DNA from: Flavobacterium shii
Lineage (GTDB): Bacteria; Bacteroidota; Bacteroidia; Flavobacteriales; Flavobacteriaceae
Assembly: GCF_025847235.1 (NCBI RefSeq)
Contig: NZ_JAOZEW010000030.1
Coordinates: 1 to 62,251, forward strand
Reading direction: 5' to 3'
Length of the DNA: 62,251 bases
Shown here: piece by piece, positions 25,965 to 34,786 of the stretch
How the letters are laid out: each line of letters opens with the position of its first letter
Position numbering within the stretch: position 1 is the first letter of the stretch
Position numbers and translations under genes: made by a program
The notes under the pieces: model-generated
Told to the model about the DNA's origin: nothing
Databases searched by the model: none
The model's input: only the letters and a program-made list of their open reading frames with translations

Positions 25965-27473
25965 TTAGTCAACATCCCACCAAACTTTGGATAACCAATT
26001 GTTATTGTTGTATTTTGCGCTTGCAGCCAGGAAATTTTCTTTGTTGCTGGTTGATTCTTCTACAGGATAAGGCATTCTTTTTGGGATAACTCCACCTGTA
26101 CTAGAGTTATTATTTGTTATCGGGACAAGAATAGGAAAGTTTGTTCGTCTGTAATTGCTGTAAGCTTCCATTCCGTTAAGAAATAAGGTAAGCCATTGTT
26201 GTGTTGCTATTTCTTCTATTTCTTTTCCAGGTGTAAGAGTCTTTGTGGCTACAAAAGCTGTAACTGCATTATTGTCAATTATGCTTGCGTCTTTAAAAAT
26301 AGACCACTGTCTGATTCCTGCTTCAATCCCCTTTTTGTAATAATCTTGTGTGTCTCCGGTATATAGACCTTTAAAAGAAGCTTCGGCGAGCAGTAACATC
26401 ATTTCTGAGTAGGTAAGATGTAAGTAAGGTGCGCTATTTTCGTACAAATAAGGCTGTAGGGTTGATAGATCTGCATCTGCACCTGGACCTGGATGATTTG
26501 ATCTGGTGTTATTTGGATTTAATCCTACGTAGTTTCCAGTTGCATTTGGTAAAAACCATATTTTTTTTCTAGGATCATTCTCTAATGCACTTATTAAGGT
26601 ATTGGTTGGACGCTCCTGAACTGAACCAGGTCCTTTTAATGCATGAGACATTCCGTTTCCATTGTTTAAGGCACCAGTTGTTTCACGAGGAGAGGAATCA
26701 TGTTTCATGTAGCAGTTGTCTTCATTGCTGATAAATATTCCATTAGTAACTGCTTTTTGAATTTGTTCTTTTGCCAATACAGCATCTACTTTGGATATTC
26801 TCATTGCACAACGCAATCTAAGAGAGTTGATCATTTTTTTCCATTTGACTACGTCGCCTGCATAAAAAAGGTCCCCTTTTATTGGGTCAGTTCCAGATTG
26901 CATTTGTGCTTGAGCTTCGTCCAAAAGTTTAAAAAAGTTTGTATAAATGTCTTTTTGATTATCGTATTTAGGATAGAAAATCTTTTGGTAATAACCTAAG
27001 CCTGCTTCAGAATATGGAACATCTCCATATAAATCGGTTAAACGTTGGAATACCATTACTTTTAAGACTTTTGCAACAGCATTTTGATTGCTGTATTCTG
27101 CTTTCCCATTTGTTTTTTCGAGAACATCTACTAGATTACGTACAATTCCTCCTCCGTAATTAGAAGTCCAAAGTGCTGATTGGTACTCGGCATTTGCGGC
27201 ATAAAAAGAACCAAAAGTAGTTGTGGGCCAAGAACCAGCCAGATGCTGTATTAAGCCTTCACCATATATAAGATTGGCCCTCCATTGCTCAAACCATGCG
27301 CCAGATAATCCTGCTTCTACTCCGGTTATTTGTATTGCGGGGTCTATGCTTACAAAAGCTTCTGGGTTTGTATTCGTATCACTAAATAGTTCGTCGTCGG
27401 CACAATTAATTGTGGTAAGTAGTAAAATTGCACCTAAAGCATATTTTGGCAATTGTATTATGTGTTTTTTCAT
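25965..27473 (-). CDS. SusD/RagB family outer-membrane lipoprotein 2
   Basis: 502 aa. Lipobox LLTTINC with Cys24, followed by ADDELFSDTNTNPEAF, the same opening as the other SusD here. The C-terminal WLSKVWWDVD parallels TRMWWDKQ of its paralog, and both belong to the SusD-like_2 type. It follows susC2 by 18 nt. No enzymes are attached to this pair, so it probably widens the substrate range (for example chain length) of the same regulon, given the shared promoter architecture. Confidence 0.92.
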   Translation of the reverse strand: MKKHIIQLPKYALGAILLLTTINCADDELFSDTNTNPEAFVSIDPAIQITGVEAGLSGAWFEQWRANLIYGEGLIQHLAGSWPTTTFGSFYAANAEYQSALWTSNYGGGIVRNLVDVLEKTNGKAEYSNQNAVAKVLKVMVFQRLTDLYGDVPYSEAGLGYYQKIFYPKYDNQKDIYTNFFKLLDEAQAQMQSGTDPIKGDLFYAGDVVKWKKMINSLRLRCAMRISKVDAVLAKEQIQKAVTNGIFISNEDNCYMKHDSSPRETTGALNNGNGMSHALKGPGSVQERPTNTLISALENDPRKKIWFLPNATGNYVGLNPNNTRSNHPGPGADADLSTLQPYLYENSAPYLHLTYSEMMLLLAEASFKGLYTGDTQDYYKKGIEAGIRQWSIFKDASIIDNNAVTAFVATKTLTPGKEIEEIATQQWLTLFLNGMEAYSNYRRTNFPILVPITNNNSSTGGVIPKRMPYPVEESTSNKENFLAASAKYNNNNWLSKVWWDVD

Positions 27474-27491
27474 TTTGATGAAATTAGATTG

Positions 27492-30400
27492 TTAGAAAGA
27501 TAATTGTAAGTTAAAACCATATGATCTTCTGTATGGTAAAGATCCGTATTCAAAACCTTGTCCGTTGCCACTTGTATAAGTTGATTCTGGGTCTATGTTT
27601 GGTACTTTGGAATAAATGGTCCACAAATTTCTCGCAATAACAGAGAATTTAAATCTGTCGAATCCTGTGCCTTTTAGCCATTTTTTTGGAAACTCATAGC
27701 CTAAAGATGCTTCTCTTAATTTTACATATGAAGCATCGTAAATGAATGGTTCTGCAGTGGTAGTCTCTCCGTATAAACTTCTCCAATAGTTTTGGGGATT
27801 AACTGGTGTAGTGTTGTTTTCGTATCCAGTTATAGAGCCACTTCCGTCTCTTATTTCTTTAACACCTTGTACTATGAGTCCAGCTGTGGGAGTTAATTTT
27901 TCTATGTCGCCAGGTGTTTTTCCAGCGGCTAGTTGTTCGGCAACCCATCCATTATATTCTTCCCTTCCTTCTAATGTTTCATTTGATAATCCAGTACTGC
28001 CAGCGTAGGCATTGGTCATGGAATACATTTTGCCTCCAAATTTCATATCCATATTGGCACTTAAGCTAATTCCTTTGTATGAAAATTCATTGGTAATCCC
28101 GCCAATCCAATCTGGTGCTACTCGACCTAAACTTTCAAATGTTTGTGTTAGTACAGGAAGTCCATTTGTGCCTATGATAACTTTCCCATCAGGGGATCTT
28201 TCAAATTTTCTACCATAAATTTCGGTTGAACTTTCTCCTACTTTAGCTACAATTTGAGCTCCTGCCCATCTTGCATTAGATACTACTTGTGTATCGGTAT
28301 CTCCTGTTAATTCTAATAAAGTATTTTTGTTTTTAGCAAAGTTGAAAGTTAGATCCCAATTAAAACCATTTTCGTTTCTAAAGATTCCAGCTTTTACTAG
28401 GGCTTCAATGCCTTTGTTTTCTACAGTTCCGGCATTAGCATTAGCTCCAGTATAACCAGATGTTTGTGAGGTGTTTAGTATGATTAACTGGTCTTTTGTT
28501 TTTGTGTAGTAATAAGAAAGGTCTATTTCTAAACGATTTTTAAAGAATCCTAAATCGGCTCCTACTTCATAACTGGTTGTAAATTCTGGTTTTAGTGTAT
28601 TGTTAGGTACGATATTGGTGTTTACCGATCCAATAGGGTTTCCTAATAAGGGTTTTGCTTGTATATTGTAAGTTAGGGCTGTAGCGTACGGTGTTTCTAA
28701 TGCTTTTGCAGTTCCTGCCCATGAAGCCCTTATTTTTCCAAAGGTTAATACATCACTGTTTATATTTAAACCATCGGTAAAAATGAAACTTGAAGAAACT
28801 GATGGGTAGAAAAATGAATAATTGTTGTTGTAATCAGAGCTAGCAGCAGAGGCTAATGTTGAGTTCCAGTCATTACGACCTGTAAAGTCTAAAAATAAAT
28901 AATTTTTGTAATTAGCTCTTAAATAGGTGTATAATGAGCGTACAAGTATTTCGTCATTTGTTTTTGGATTTAAAACACTTGAAAGGAAATTGGATTGCTT
29001 GTTTTCGCCTTTAATAATCATGTCGGTAAGAGTGCTGCCTGTGACGATTCTTTGAGAAACACGCTGATTGGCACCTACTCCTAAAGATATATTAAAATCG
29101 CCTATTGATTTTTGAGCATTTAATATAGCTTCGGTATTGTATTCCTGAAATGTAATGTCGTTATTAACTAAAGAACCTTTTTCTCTTCCTGGCCATGTGG
29201 TTCCAGCATTTACAAAGTCGAATCCTTTAAAATTAAATCTGTCAATTCCTGCTCTTCCCGTTGCGCTTAACCAACTTGTAAAAGCATAGGTTGCGCTGAA
29301 ATTACCTATTATTCTGTTTTTTTTAGTTTCGTTTTTATTTTCATTTATTACGAAATAAGGGTTTAATCGATAACCATTTGAGTTCCAGAGGCGGTAGTTT
29401 CCGTTTTCGTCTTCGTAATTTTTTAACCAAGCCTGGTCAATGTTAGGGGCCAATGCAGCTACGGATAACCCAAGGTTGCTGGAGTCATCTCCTAAAGCAG
29501 GTCTGTTATTGGTGTCTTCTACAATGTAGCTAAATTTAGCATCGATTGTTAGCTTTTTCATCTGAGAATTTACACCCAATGAGAATGTATTTCTCTTTAA
29601 ATCGCTTTTTGGTATAACATCTGTTGCGTTTAGATTGGAATAACTTACCCGATAAGTGGTATTCTCGCCACCTCCCGAAATACTTAAGCTGTTGTTTATA
29701 GTAACACCGGTTCTAAAAAAATCTTTTATGTTGTTTTTTACATTTTGATACGGTTTGTAAGAGCCATCAAAAATTCTTACCATAACATCTGGAGATCCAA
29801 ATTTTGGTCCCCAAGCACTTGTTGTGTTATTTTGAATACTGTTAAGATCATTGGGGTTTGGAAGTTGTCCGTCTGATCCTGTACCGTATTGTGTTTGGAA
29901 ATCTTTGTATTTTGTGCTAACCTGATCAAATGTGGTTGTGCTGTTCCATTCGGCTTTCAAAGAGTTTCTTTTTCCTTTTTTTGTTGTAATTACAATTACT
30001 CCATTGGCGCCACGTTCTCCATAAAGCGCACTGGCAGCTCCGCCTTTTAAAACAGAAATATTTTCAATATCATCCATGTTTATGCTGGATAATCCGTCTC
30101 CATTATCTAATCCATCGGCATATACTCCAGCTTTAGGGTCTGTAATTCCTGCTAATCCTGTATTTCCTAAAGTAACTCCATCTACTATGTATAGAGGTTG
30201 GTTATCTCCGCTTACTGATCTGTTTCCTCTTATTACAATACGTGAGCTACCGCCTATACCTGCAGCTGTTTGAGAAACGTTTACTCCAGCAACTTTTCCG
30301 TATAGTGATTGAGCAATACTAACTGTTGGATTATCGGCTAATTCTTTTCCTTTTATATCTTGAAAAGAATAACCAAGTTCCTTTCTTTCTCTTTTTATTC

Positions 30401-30725
30401 CTAAAGCTGTTACTACTACGCCAGAAAGGGCGGTTGCGGCAGCCTCATTTAATTGTATGTTGATTGTTTTGGAATCTCCTACAACAACATTTTTTGTTTC
30501 TAGTCCTAGAAATGAAATAATCAACGTTTTTCCTTTTTGTACTTCTACAGAAAACTTACCGTCAAAGTCGGTAGTTACACCTCTTTTTTCATCTTTTATG
30601 GCTATTGAAGCTCCGGGTAGTGATATGCCATTAGAATCGGTAACGGTTCCTTTGACTGTATTTACTTGCGCAAGGGTTATTTGCGCAGTGAAAAAAAATA
30701 TAATCATTAAAATAGTTTGTTTCAT
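27492..30725 (-). CDS. SusC/RagA family TonB-linked outer-membrane protein 2
   Basis: 1077 aa with signal peptide (IIFFFTAQITLAQ), carboxypeptidase-regulatory-like domain (VKGTVTDSNGISLPGASIAI), plug (VIRGNRSVSGDNQPLYIVDGV) and barrel ending in SYGFNLQLSF. It is clearly paralogous to SusC1 (shared PNVDPES/PNIDPES and Y/FVYDASFVKLR-type motifs near the C-terminus). Its promoter region carries the same upstream block as susC1, but the predicted leader is about 325 nt instead of 45 nt. Confidence 0.95.
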   Translation of the reverse strand: MKQTILMIIFFFTAQITLAQVNTVKGTVTDSNGISLPGASIAIKDEKRGVTTDFDGKFSVEVQKGKTLIISFLGLETKNVVVGDSKTINIQLNEAAATALSGVVVTALGIKRERKELGYSFQDIKGKELADNPTVSIAQSLYGKVAGVNVSQTAAGIGGSSRIVIRGNRSVSGDNQPLYIVDGVTLGNTGLAGITDPKAGVYADGLDNGDGLSSINMDDIENISVLKGGAASALYGERGANGVIVITTKKGKRNSLKAEWNSTTTFDQVSTKYKDFQTQYGTGSDGQLPNPNDLNSIQNNTTSAWGPKFGSPDVMVRIFDGSYKPYQNVKNNIKDFFRTGVTINNSLSISGGGENTTYRVSYSNLNATDVIPKSDLKRNTFSLGVNSQMKKLTIDAKFSYIVEDTNNRPALGDDSSNLGLSVAALAPNIDQAWLKNYEDENGNYRLWNSNGYRLNPYFVINENKNETKKNRIIGNFSATYAFTSWLSATGRAGIDRFNFKGFDFVNAGTTWPGREKGSLVNNDITFQEYNTEAILNAQKSIGDFNISLGVGANQRVSQRIVTGSTLTDMIIKGENKQSNFLSSVLNPKTNDEILVRSLYTYLRANYKNYLFLDFTGRNDWNSTLASAASSDYNNNYSFFYPSVSSSFIFTDGLNINSDVLTFGKIRASWAGTAKALETPYATALTYNIQAKPLLGNPIGSVNTNIVPNNTLKPEFTTSYEVGADLGFFKNRLEIDLSYYYTKTKDQLIILNTSQTSGYTGANANAGTVENKGIEALVKAGIFRNENGFNWDLTFNFAKNKNTLLELTGDTDTQVVSNARWAGAQIVAKVGESSTEIYGRKFERSPDGKVIIGTNGLPVLTQTFESLGRVAPDWIGGITNEFSYKGISLSANMDMKFGGKMYSMTNAYAGSTGLSNETLEGREEYNGWVAEQLAAGKTPGDIEKLTPTAGLIVQGVKEIRDGSGSITGYENNTTPVNPQNYWRSLYGETTTAEPFIYDASYVKLREASLGYEFPKKWLKGTGFDRFKFSVIARNLWTIYSKVPNIDPESTYTSGNGQGFEYGSLPYRRSYGFNLQLSF

Positions 30726-30906
30726 TATAGTGGTTTTAGTTAGTGTATTGTAAATTGTTGGTTTGCTTGTTTTGTAATTCTGCTAGAGGTCTCAATTGGT
30801 TTGTTTGACTTTTAATGATTTACGTAAGCAAAGAGTGAGATTATTTTACTGTTAATTTGCTTTAAATTATAGTTTTGGTAATTCTTACTCAGGAAAATAT
30901 TTTTTG

Positions 30907-31008
30907 TTAGGAGTTTTCAAAATGCTGCTTTTTTATTGCAAAATATTTGCGATTTTCTTTAATGCTATTTTTGCCAGAGAGGCTTGAAAATGGTGGTTTT
31001 TTCTTCAT
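30907..31008 (-). CDS. Possible 33-codon upstream ORF in susC2 leader
   Basis: ATG at 31008 to TAA at 30907 encodes MKKKPPFSSLSGKNSIKENR and 13 more residues, very basic. It starts about 42 nt after the susC2 -7 box, the same distance at which SusC1 starts after its own box. It could be a leader peptide, the stub of a deleted gene, or chance. Confidence 0.3.
   Translation of the reverse strand: MKKKPPFSSLSGKNSIKENRKYFAIKKQHFENS
30936..30952. promoter_or_regulatory. Extra TTGCAA pair in susC2 leader
   Basis: TTGCAA (30936-30941) and TTGCGA (30947-30952) are 11 bp apart, like the other operator pairs, but lie about 100 nt downstream of the -7 box, within the small upstream ORF. Confidence 0.35.
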
Positions 31009-31049
31009 AATTTAATGTTTTATAGGTTGTTGTGGTTATAATTAACAGC

Positions 31050-31057
31050 CAAATATA
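31050..31057 (-). promoter_or_regulatory. -7 box of susC2
   Basis: CAAATATA reads TATATTTG on the minus strand. The following AATTTAT...TTTAGCAATATTT block is nearly identical to that upstream of susC1, which supports both as duplicated promoters. Confidence 0.55.
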
Positions 31058-31076
31058 TATAATTTATTTTCATGTT

Positions 31077-31114
31077 TAGCAATATTTACGCATGATAATG
31101 CAATATTTTTGCAA
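31077..31114. promoter_or_regulatory. Operator array before susC2
   Basis: TAGCAA (31077), a degenerate ACGCAT (31088), ATGCAA (31098) and TTGCAA (31109) have GCAA cores spaced 11, 10 and 11 bp. The layout relative to the -7 box equals that of susC1. Confidence 0.6.
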
Positions 31115-31508
31115 TATTTTTTCTATTTGTGTTTTTTTATTCTAAAAGTTATGGTATTTGTTAAATTTATGTTTGAGGGGCAATAAGTTCTACAAGCTTA
31201 AAATTAGGATGGAGTGATTTGTGTAGAAAAAAACGCAAGGTGGAATTTTATTGATTCAGTTCGCTTTTATTAGGCAAGTCAGAATCATTTTAGGGGAATA
31301 ATCAAGTGTGATTATTAAAGAGAAAATTTAAAAATGATTTTCAAGATGGATATTGTTGAGGTTTTTTGTAAGTTTATTTCGGGTAAAGGAAAAGCTATTT
31401 TATAGAGTTTTTTGTTTATTTTAGACGTTGGTTATTGGTTTGATATAAATAAGGCGGCAACCGAAAAGCTAAAATAGAGTAGGTAAAATTTAATTATTTA
31501 GTGTTATT

Positions 31509-31739
31509 ATGAAATTTAATTTAGACTCAGTAGAATTCTTAAGTAAAGATGAAATGAAAATGATTGGTGGAGGTAATTATATAACGATTAGATGCAAAGG
31601 TGGGGGTGGTGCATCTACATCTGGTTCAACGATGAGTCAGGCGAAGGCGTATGCAGCTAGCTTGTGTAGTGGTGAATATATTATTATTGAAGTAGGAGTG
31701 GAAGCTCCTTATGAAGCTCCTATTTTTATTGGTGAGTAG
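31509..31739 (+). CDS. Small double-glycine leader peptide (bacteriocin-like precursor)
   Basis: 76 aa. Residues 1-22 (MKFNLDSVEFLSKDEMKMIGGG) look like the double-glycine leader of Bacteroidota natural-product precursors, where LSKDEMKxIxGG is removed by a C39 peptidase during ABC export. The 54-residue mature part is rich in Gly and Ser, with Cys29 and Cys53 able to form one disulfide, and has no lysine-rich tail. No peptidase-ABC transporter, radical-SAM enzyme or immunity gene lies nearby, so export would depend on machinery elsewhere. A terminator follows directly. Confidence 0.65.
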   Translation: MKFNLDSVEFLSKDEMKMIGGGNYITIRCKGGGGASTSGSTMSQAKAYAASLCSGEYIIIEVGVEAPYEAPIFIGE

Positions 31740-31747
31740 GGAATACA

Positions 31748-31783
31748 AAAAAGCCTCCAAAATTATAAATTTGAAGGCTTTTT
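31748..31783 (+). terminator. Terminator after the leader-peptide gene
   Basis: AAAAAGCCTCCAAA and TTTGAAGGCTTTTT arms with one mismatch, 8 nt after the stop at 31739. Confidence 0.75.
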
Positions 31784-31888
31784 CGAAAGTTTCTAGGGTA
31801 ATGATGTAAAATGTTTCTTGGGTTAAGCGGGATAGACTGTTAGCTGTTAAAATATAGAAAATAAGATTTTTATATTTTAAACAGAGAA

Positions 31889-33574
31889 TTATTTTTTCTT
31901 TTTCTTTTCTTCTTTTTTCTTCTTTTCGGTATCTATTCTTTCAATTTCGGGATTGTACGGGATGCTTAAATCAAATGTATGGGTAGAATCCCAATTGGCT
32001 CGAACATCATTTATTTCTTTTTGATAATAATTTACTTCTTCGGCGTATCTTTTTTCTAAGTAATTACCTGGATCATATTGCTTATTTTTATTATCGTCAT
32101 AAATCACGCGAACAGTAAATACATCTGGCTCTAAAAGATTGAACTCAAACGTAGTTTTGCCTTCAGAATAGTCATTGGCTAAGATAATATCACCTTTTTT
32201 ATTAGTTAATTCAACAATTATTGGAAAGCGTTTTACATTTTGTAAATTAAGAGTTAGATTGCCATAATCTACGGGGGTTTTGGTTGTTAATGTATATTTT
32301 AATGTGTCGTTCGTCTTTTCGTAAAAATCGGTTAATGCTCCAGGCAAAAGAATAAATGAATACTTCTCTGAAGGTTCTTTTTTAAAGTCGAAGAATAAAT
32401 GTTGGTTAAAATCGTCATACTCAGTTTTGAAAGAAACCGCAACAGAATCTTTATTGATTAATTTTATTTTGGAATCATCAATGCGAACCAGTGGAGTTGC
32501 ACTTTCTAATGTAAAACGATCTCGAAAATGTAATGTTCCACTTTGCAATGCAGTAATACGTAAAGTATCTTTCTTTTGGTCTTTTATTTTAAAAGTAAAA
32601 TTCTTTTTATAGGCATCTTTACTAATTTCTATTGATAGTGAATCTGCTTTTAAAGGTTTGTACCATACTTGTAATGAATCTTTTTTAGGGAATTGCGTAA
32701 CAATAGTAGGAAGAATTTCGCCGTTGTTTTTTAAAATGATTTTTGGTCTCGAGTTTTTAAAATTTTGTTTCCCATCATATCCTACAACCAAACGATTTCC
32801 AGAAACTTGAGTAGGTTTGTATGCTTTTAGAGGAAGTACTTCCTTGAATAATTCGAGTTCGTAAATGGTGTCATTAGGTATTGTAATGGGGTGTTTTATG
32901 AATCCTATTTTGTCGTCTTTTGGGTTGAATTTATTGTTATTGCCTTTGTCTTTCATGGCAACCAGAAGATATTTTCCTGCTTTTAAATTTTCAAGTTTAA
33001 ATGTTTTTAAACTATCCAGTGTATTGGTAATATATCGTGGGTATTCTTTATAAATTACAGAATCTTTAAAAGTATCATTCATTTCATAAAGCATTACAGA
33101 TACAAATGAATCAGCTTGCTTGTCGTGCGCATCTTTTATTTTTCCGCCAAGCGAAAGAGAATCGATGTAACTTCCGGTAGAAAAAACATATTTAAACTGG
33201 TTGTATGGATTTCCTTCGTTGTTGTCGGTAATACTCTGTCCAAAATTAAAACTATAGGTCGTGTTGGGTTGTAAAGTGTCGTTTATTTTTATGGTAATGT
33301 ATTTACTCGCTGTAGTAGGTGTTATGAGCGGTTCATGCTTCATAGGTGGCGAGATAATCAATTGCTTATTTGCATTTTTGATTTTTACATATTCGTCAAA
33401 CGTCAATTTTATTGTGTTTCCTTTAAAATCGGTGCTAAAATTTTTAGGAAAACTGGATAGTAAAACGGGAGGAATGGTATCTTTTAATCCGCCGGTAATG
33501 CTTCCGCGTTTGGCACAACTTACCATAGATAAGACTAATAAAAAGAAAAAATATTTTAAGATGCTTTTCAACAT
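31889..33574 (-). CDS. Ig-like domain lipoprotein (SbsA-type)
   Basis: 561 aa from ATG 33574; an in-frame ATG 24 nt further upstream is less likely because the signal peptide fits the later start. Lipobox VLSMVSC with Cys20. Residues about 30-130 read as a bacterial Ig-like domain (DTIPPVLLSSFPKNFSTDFKGNTIKLTFDEYV), the SbsA-type fold common in Bacteroidota. Later parts repeat beta-strand patterns (SLGGKIKDA, NLTLNLQNVKRFPIIVELTN) and end in a Lys/Glu-rich tail (EKKKKEEKKKKK). Cell-envelope protein of unknown role; no partner is evident. Confidence 0.75.
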   Translation of the reverse strand: MLKSILKYFFFLLVLSMVSCAKRGSITGGLKDTIPPVLLSSFPKNFSTDFKGNTIKLTFDEYVKIKNANKQLIISPPMKHEPLITPTTASKYITIKINDTLQPNTTYSFNFGQSITDNNEGNPYNQFKYVFSTGSYIDSLSLGGKIKDAHDKQADSFVSVMLYEMNDTFKDSVIYKEYPRYITNTLDSLKTFKLENLKAGKYLLVAMKDKGNNNKFNPKDDKIGFIKHPITIPNDTIYELELFKEVLPLKAYKPTQVSGNRLVVGYDGKQNFKNSRPKIILKNNGEILPTIVTQFPKKDSLQVWYKPLKADSLSIEISKDAYKKNFTFKIKDQKKDTLRITALQSGTLHFRDRFTLESATPLVRIDDSKIKLINKDSVAVSFKTEYDDFNQHLFFDFKKEPSEKYSFILLPGALTDFYEKTNDTLKYTLTTKTPVDYGNLTLNLQNVKRFPIIVELTNKKGDIILANDYSEGKTTFEFNLLEPDVFTVRVIYDDNKNKQYDPGNYLEKRYAEEVNYYQKEINDVRANWDSTHTFDLSIPYNPEIERIDTEKKKKEEKKKKK

Positions 33575-33781
33575 AATGGGTTTCGAGTTTAATCCCACAA
33601 AATAACAATTATATTTGCTTTAATCGAAATTTTTTATCGAATTATTAGGAGTTTTTACTTTGTTGAATATTACTACTAAGGGGACTTTTTTAGTTGGTAG
33701 TGTAAAAATTAGGAGGAATTTTAAAAGCAAAAAGAAATGTATTCCTACATTTGTGTCAAATTAAATCTGGGTTGTAATATT

Positions 33782-34786
33782 GTGAAATTGCGTGTTTTTT
33801 TTGGTATTTTGTTTTTTTTGTTAATTGCTTGCAATAAACAAGAAAAGCCTGTTGTTGCGTTTTATTATTGGAAAACAGTTTTTAAATTATCAAACAAAGA
33901 GAAAGAAGTCTTAAAGCAAAACAATGTTCATAAAATTTACATTCGATATTTTGATCTAGATCTGAATCCTAAAAGTGGAGAACCCTTTCCTGTAAGCCCA
34001 ATTCATTTTGAAACCAAAAGCAATGATTTGGCAATTGTTCCTGTTGTATATATCAAAAATAAAGTGATGTTGAAAAGAGGGATTGATATTGATAATTTGG
34101 CTCAAAAAACATTTGATTTTGTAGAATTGGTAAACAAAAAAAATGGAATTTCTTGTAAGGAAATCCAAATCGATTGTGATTGGACATTAGCCAGTAAATC
34201 TAATTATCTTAAATTTATAGAGGTCTTTAAGAGAATATCTCATAAAAAACTATCGGCTACGATACGATTACATCAGGTTAAATATTTTGAAAAAACTAAA
34301 ATACCAAATGTCGATTCAGGTGTCTTAATGTATTATAATATGGGAACGATTGCGCCTGACACTTTAAATTCTATTTATGATAGGAGAATTGCGCAACGTT
34401 ATATAAAGAGTTTAAGAAAATATCCATTGTCGCTTAATTTTGCATTACCCATTTATTCATGGGCAGTTCATATTCGGAATCAAAAAGTGGTGGGGTTACG
34501 TTCGAAACTGAATGTAAGTGAGCTAAAAATCGATAAGAATTTCGAGCAAATTAGTACTGTGTTTTTTAAGGTAAAGCAGTCTAATTATAAAAAGGGTATT
34601 TTTTATGAAGAAGGTGATTTGTTGAAAATAGAAGCTGTTTCTTCAGCAGATTTAAAAGGCATGGCTCAGGATTTGGAGGATAATACGGCTCAATATCCTA
34701 AAGAAGTTATTTTTTACGACTTAGATGAATTCAATTTAAAAAATTATGAAAAAAATATTTTTAAACAAGTTCTTTCTTGTTTCTAG
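33782..34786 (+). CDS. Hypothetical lipoprotein with barrel-like domain
   Basis: 334 aa from GTG 33782, chosen because it gives KLRVFFGILFFLLIAC, a clean lipobox (Cys17); an upstream frame to 33737 adds a poor N-terminus. The rest alternates strands and helices (HKIYIRYFDLDL, LAIVPVVYI, CKEIQIDCDWTL, LSATIRLHQV, DSGVLMYYNMG, LSLNFALPIYSW), reminiscent of a TIM-barrel hydrolase-like fold. I do not recognise the family. It overlaps the next gene by 41 nt, so the two are co-translated. Confidence 0.65.
   Translation: MKLRVFFGILFFLLIACNKQEKPVVAFYYWKTVFKLSNKEKEVLKQNNVHKIYIRYFDLDLNPKSGEPFPVSPIHFETKSNDLAIVPVVYIKNKVMLKRGIDIDNLAQKTFDFVELVNKKNGISCKEIQIDCDWTLASKSNYLKFIEVFKRISHKKLSATIRLHQVKYFEKTKIPNVDSGVLMYYNMGTIAPDTLNSIYDRRIAQRYIKSLRKYPLSLNFALPIYSWAVHIRNQKVVGLRSKLNVSELKIDKNFEQISTVFFKVKQSNYKKGIFYEEGDLLKIEAVSSADLKGMAQDLEDNTAQYPKEVIFYDLDEFNLKNYEKNIFKQVLSCF

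Larger units (their letters stand above)
30726..31508. other. Long leader and promoter region of susC2
   Basis: 783 bp. From the susC2 side: a 300-nt leader with a 33-codon ORF (30907-31008), a -7 box (31050-31057), the operator array (31077-31114), and then about 390 bp of AT-rich DNA before the small plus-strand gene at 31509 in which I see nothing clear. Confidence 0.5.

Noticed and set aside
27811..28218. Pairs of plus-strand frames opposite susC2
   Set aside because: They are antisense to a clear SusC gene; the proline- and serine-rich content reflects the complement of its codons.
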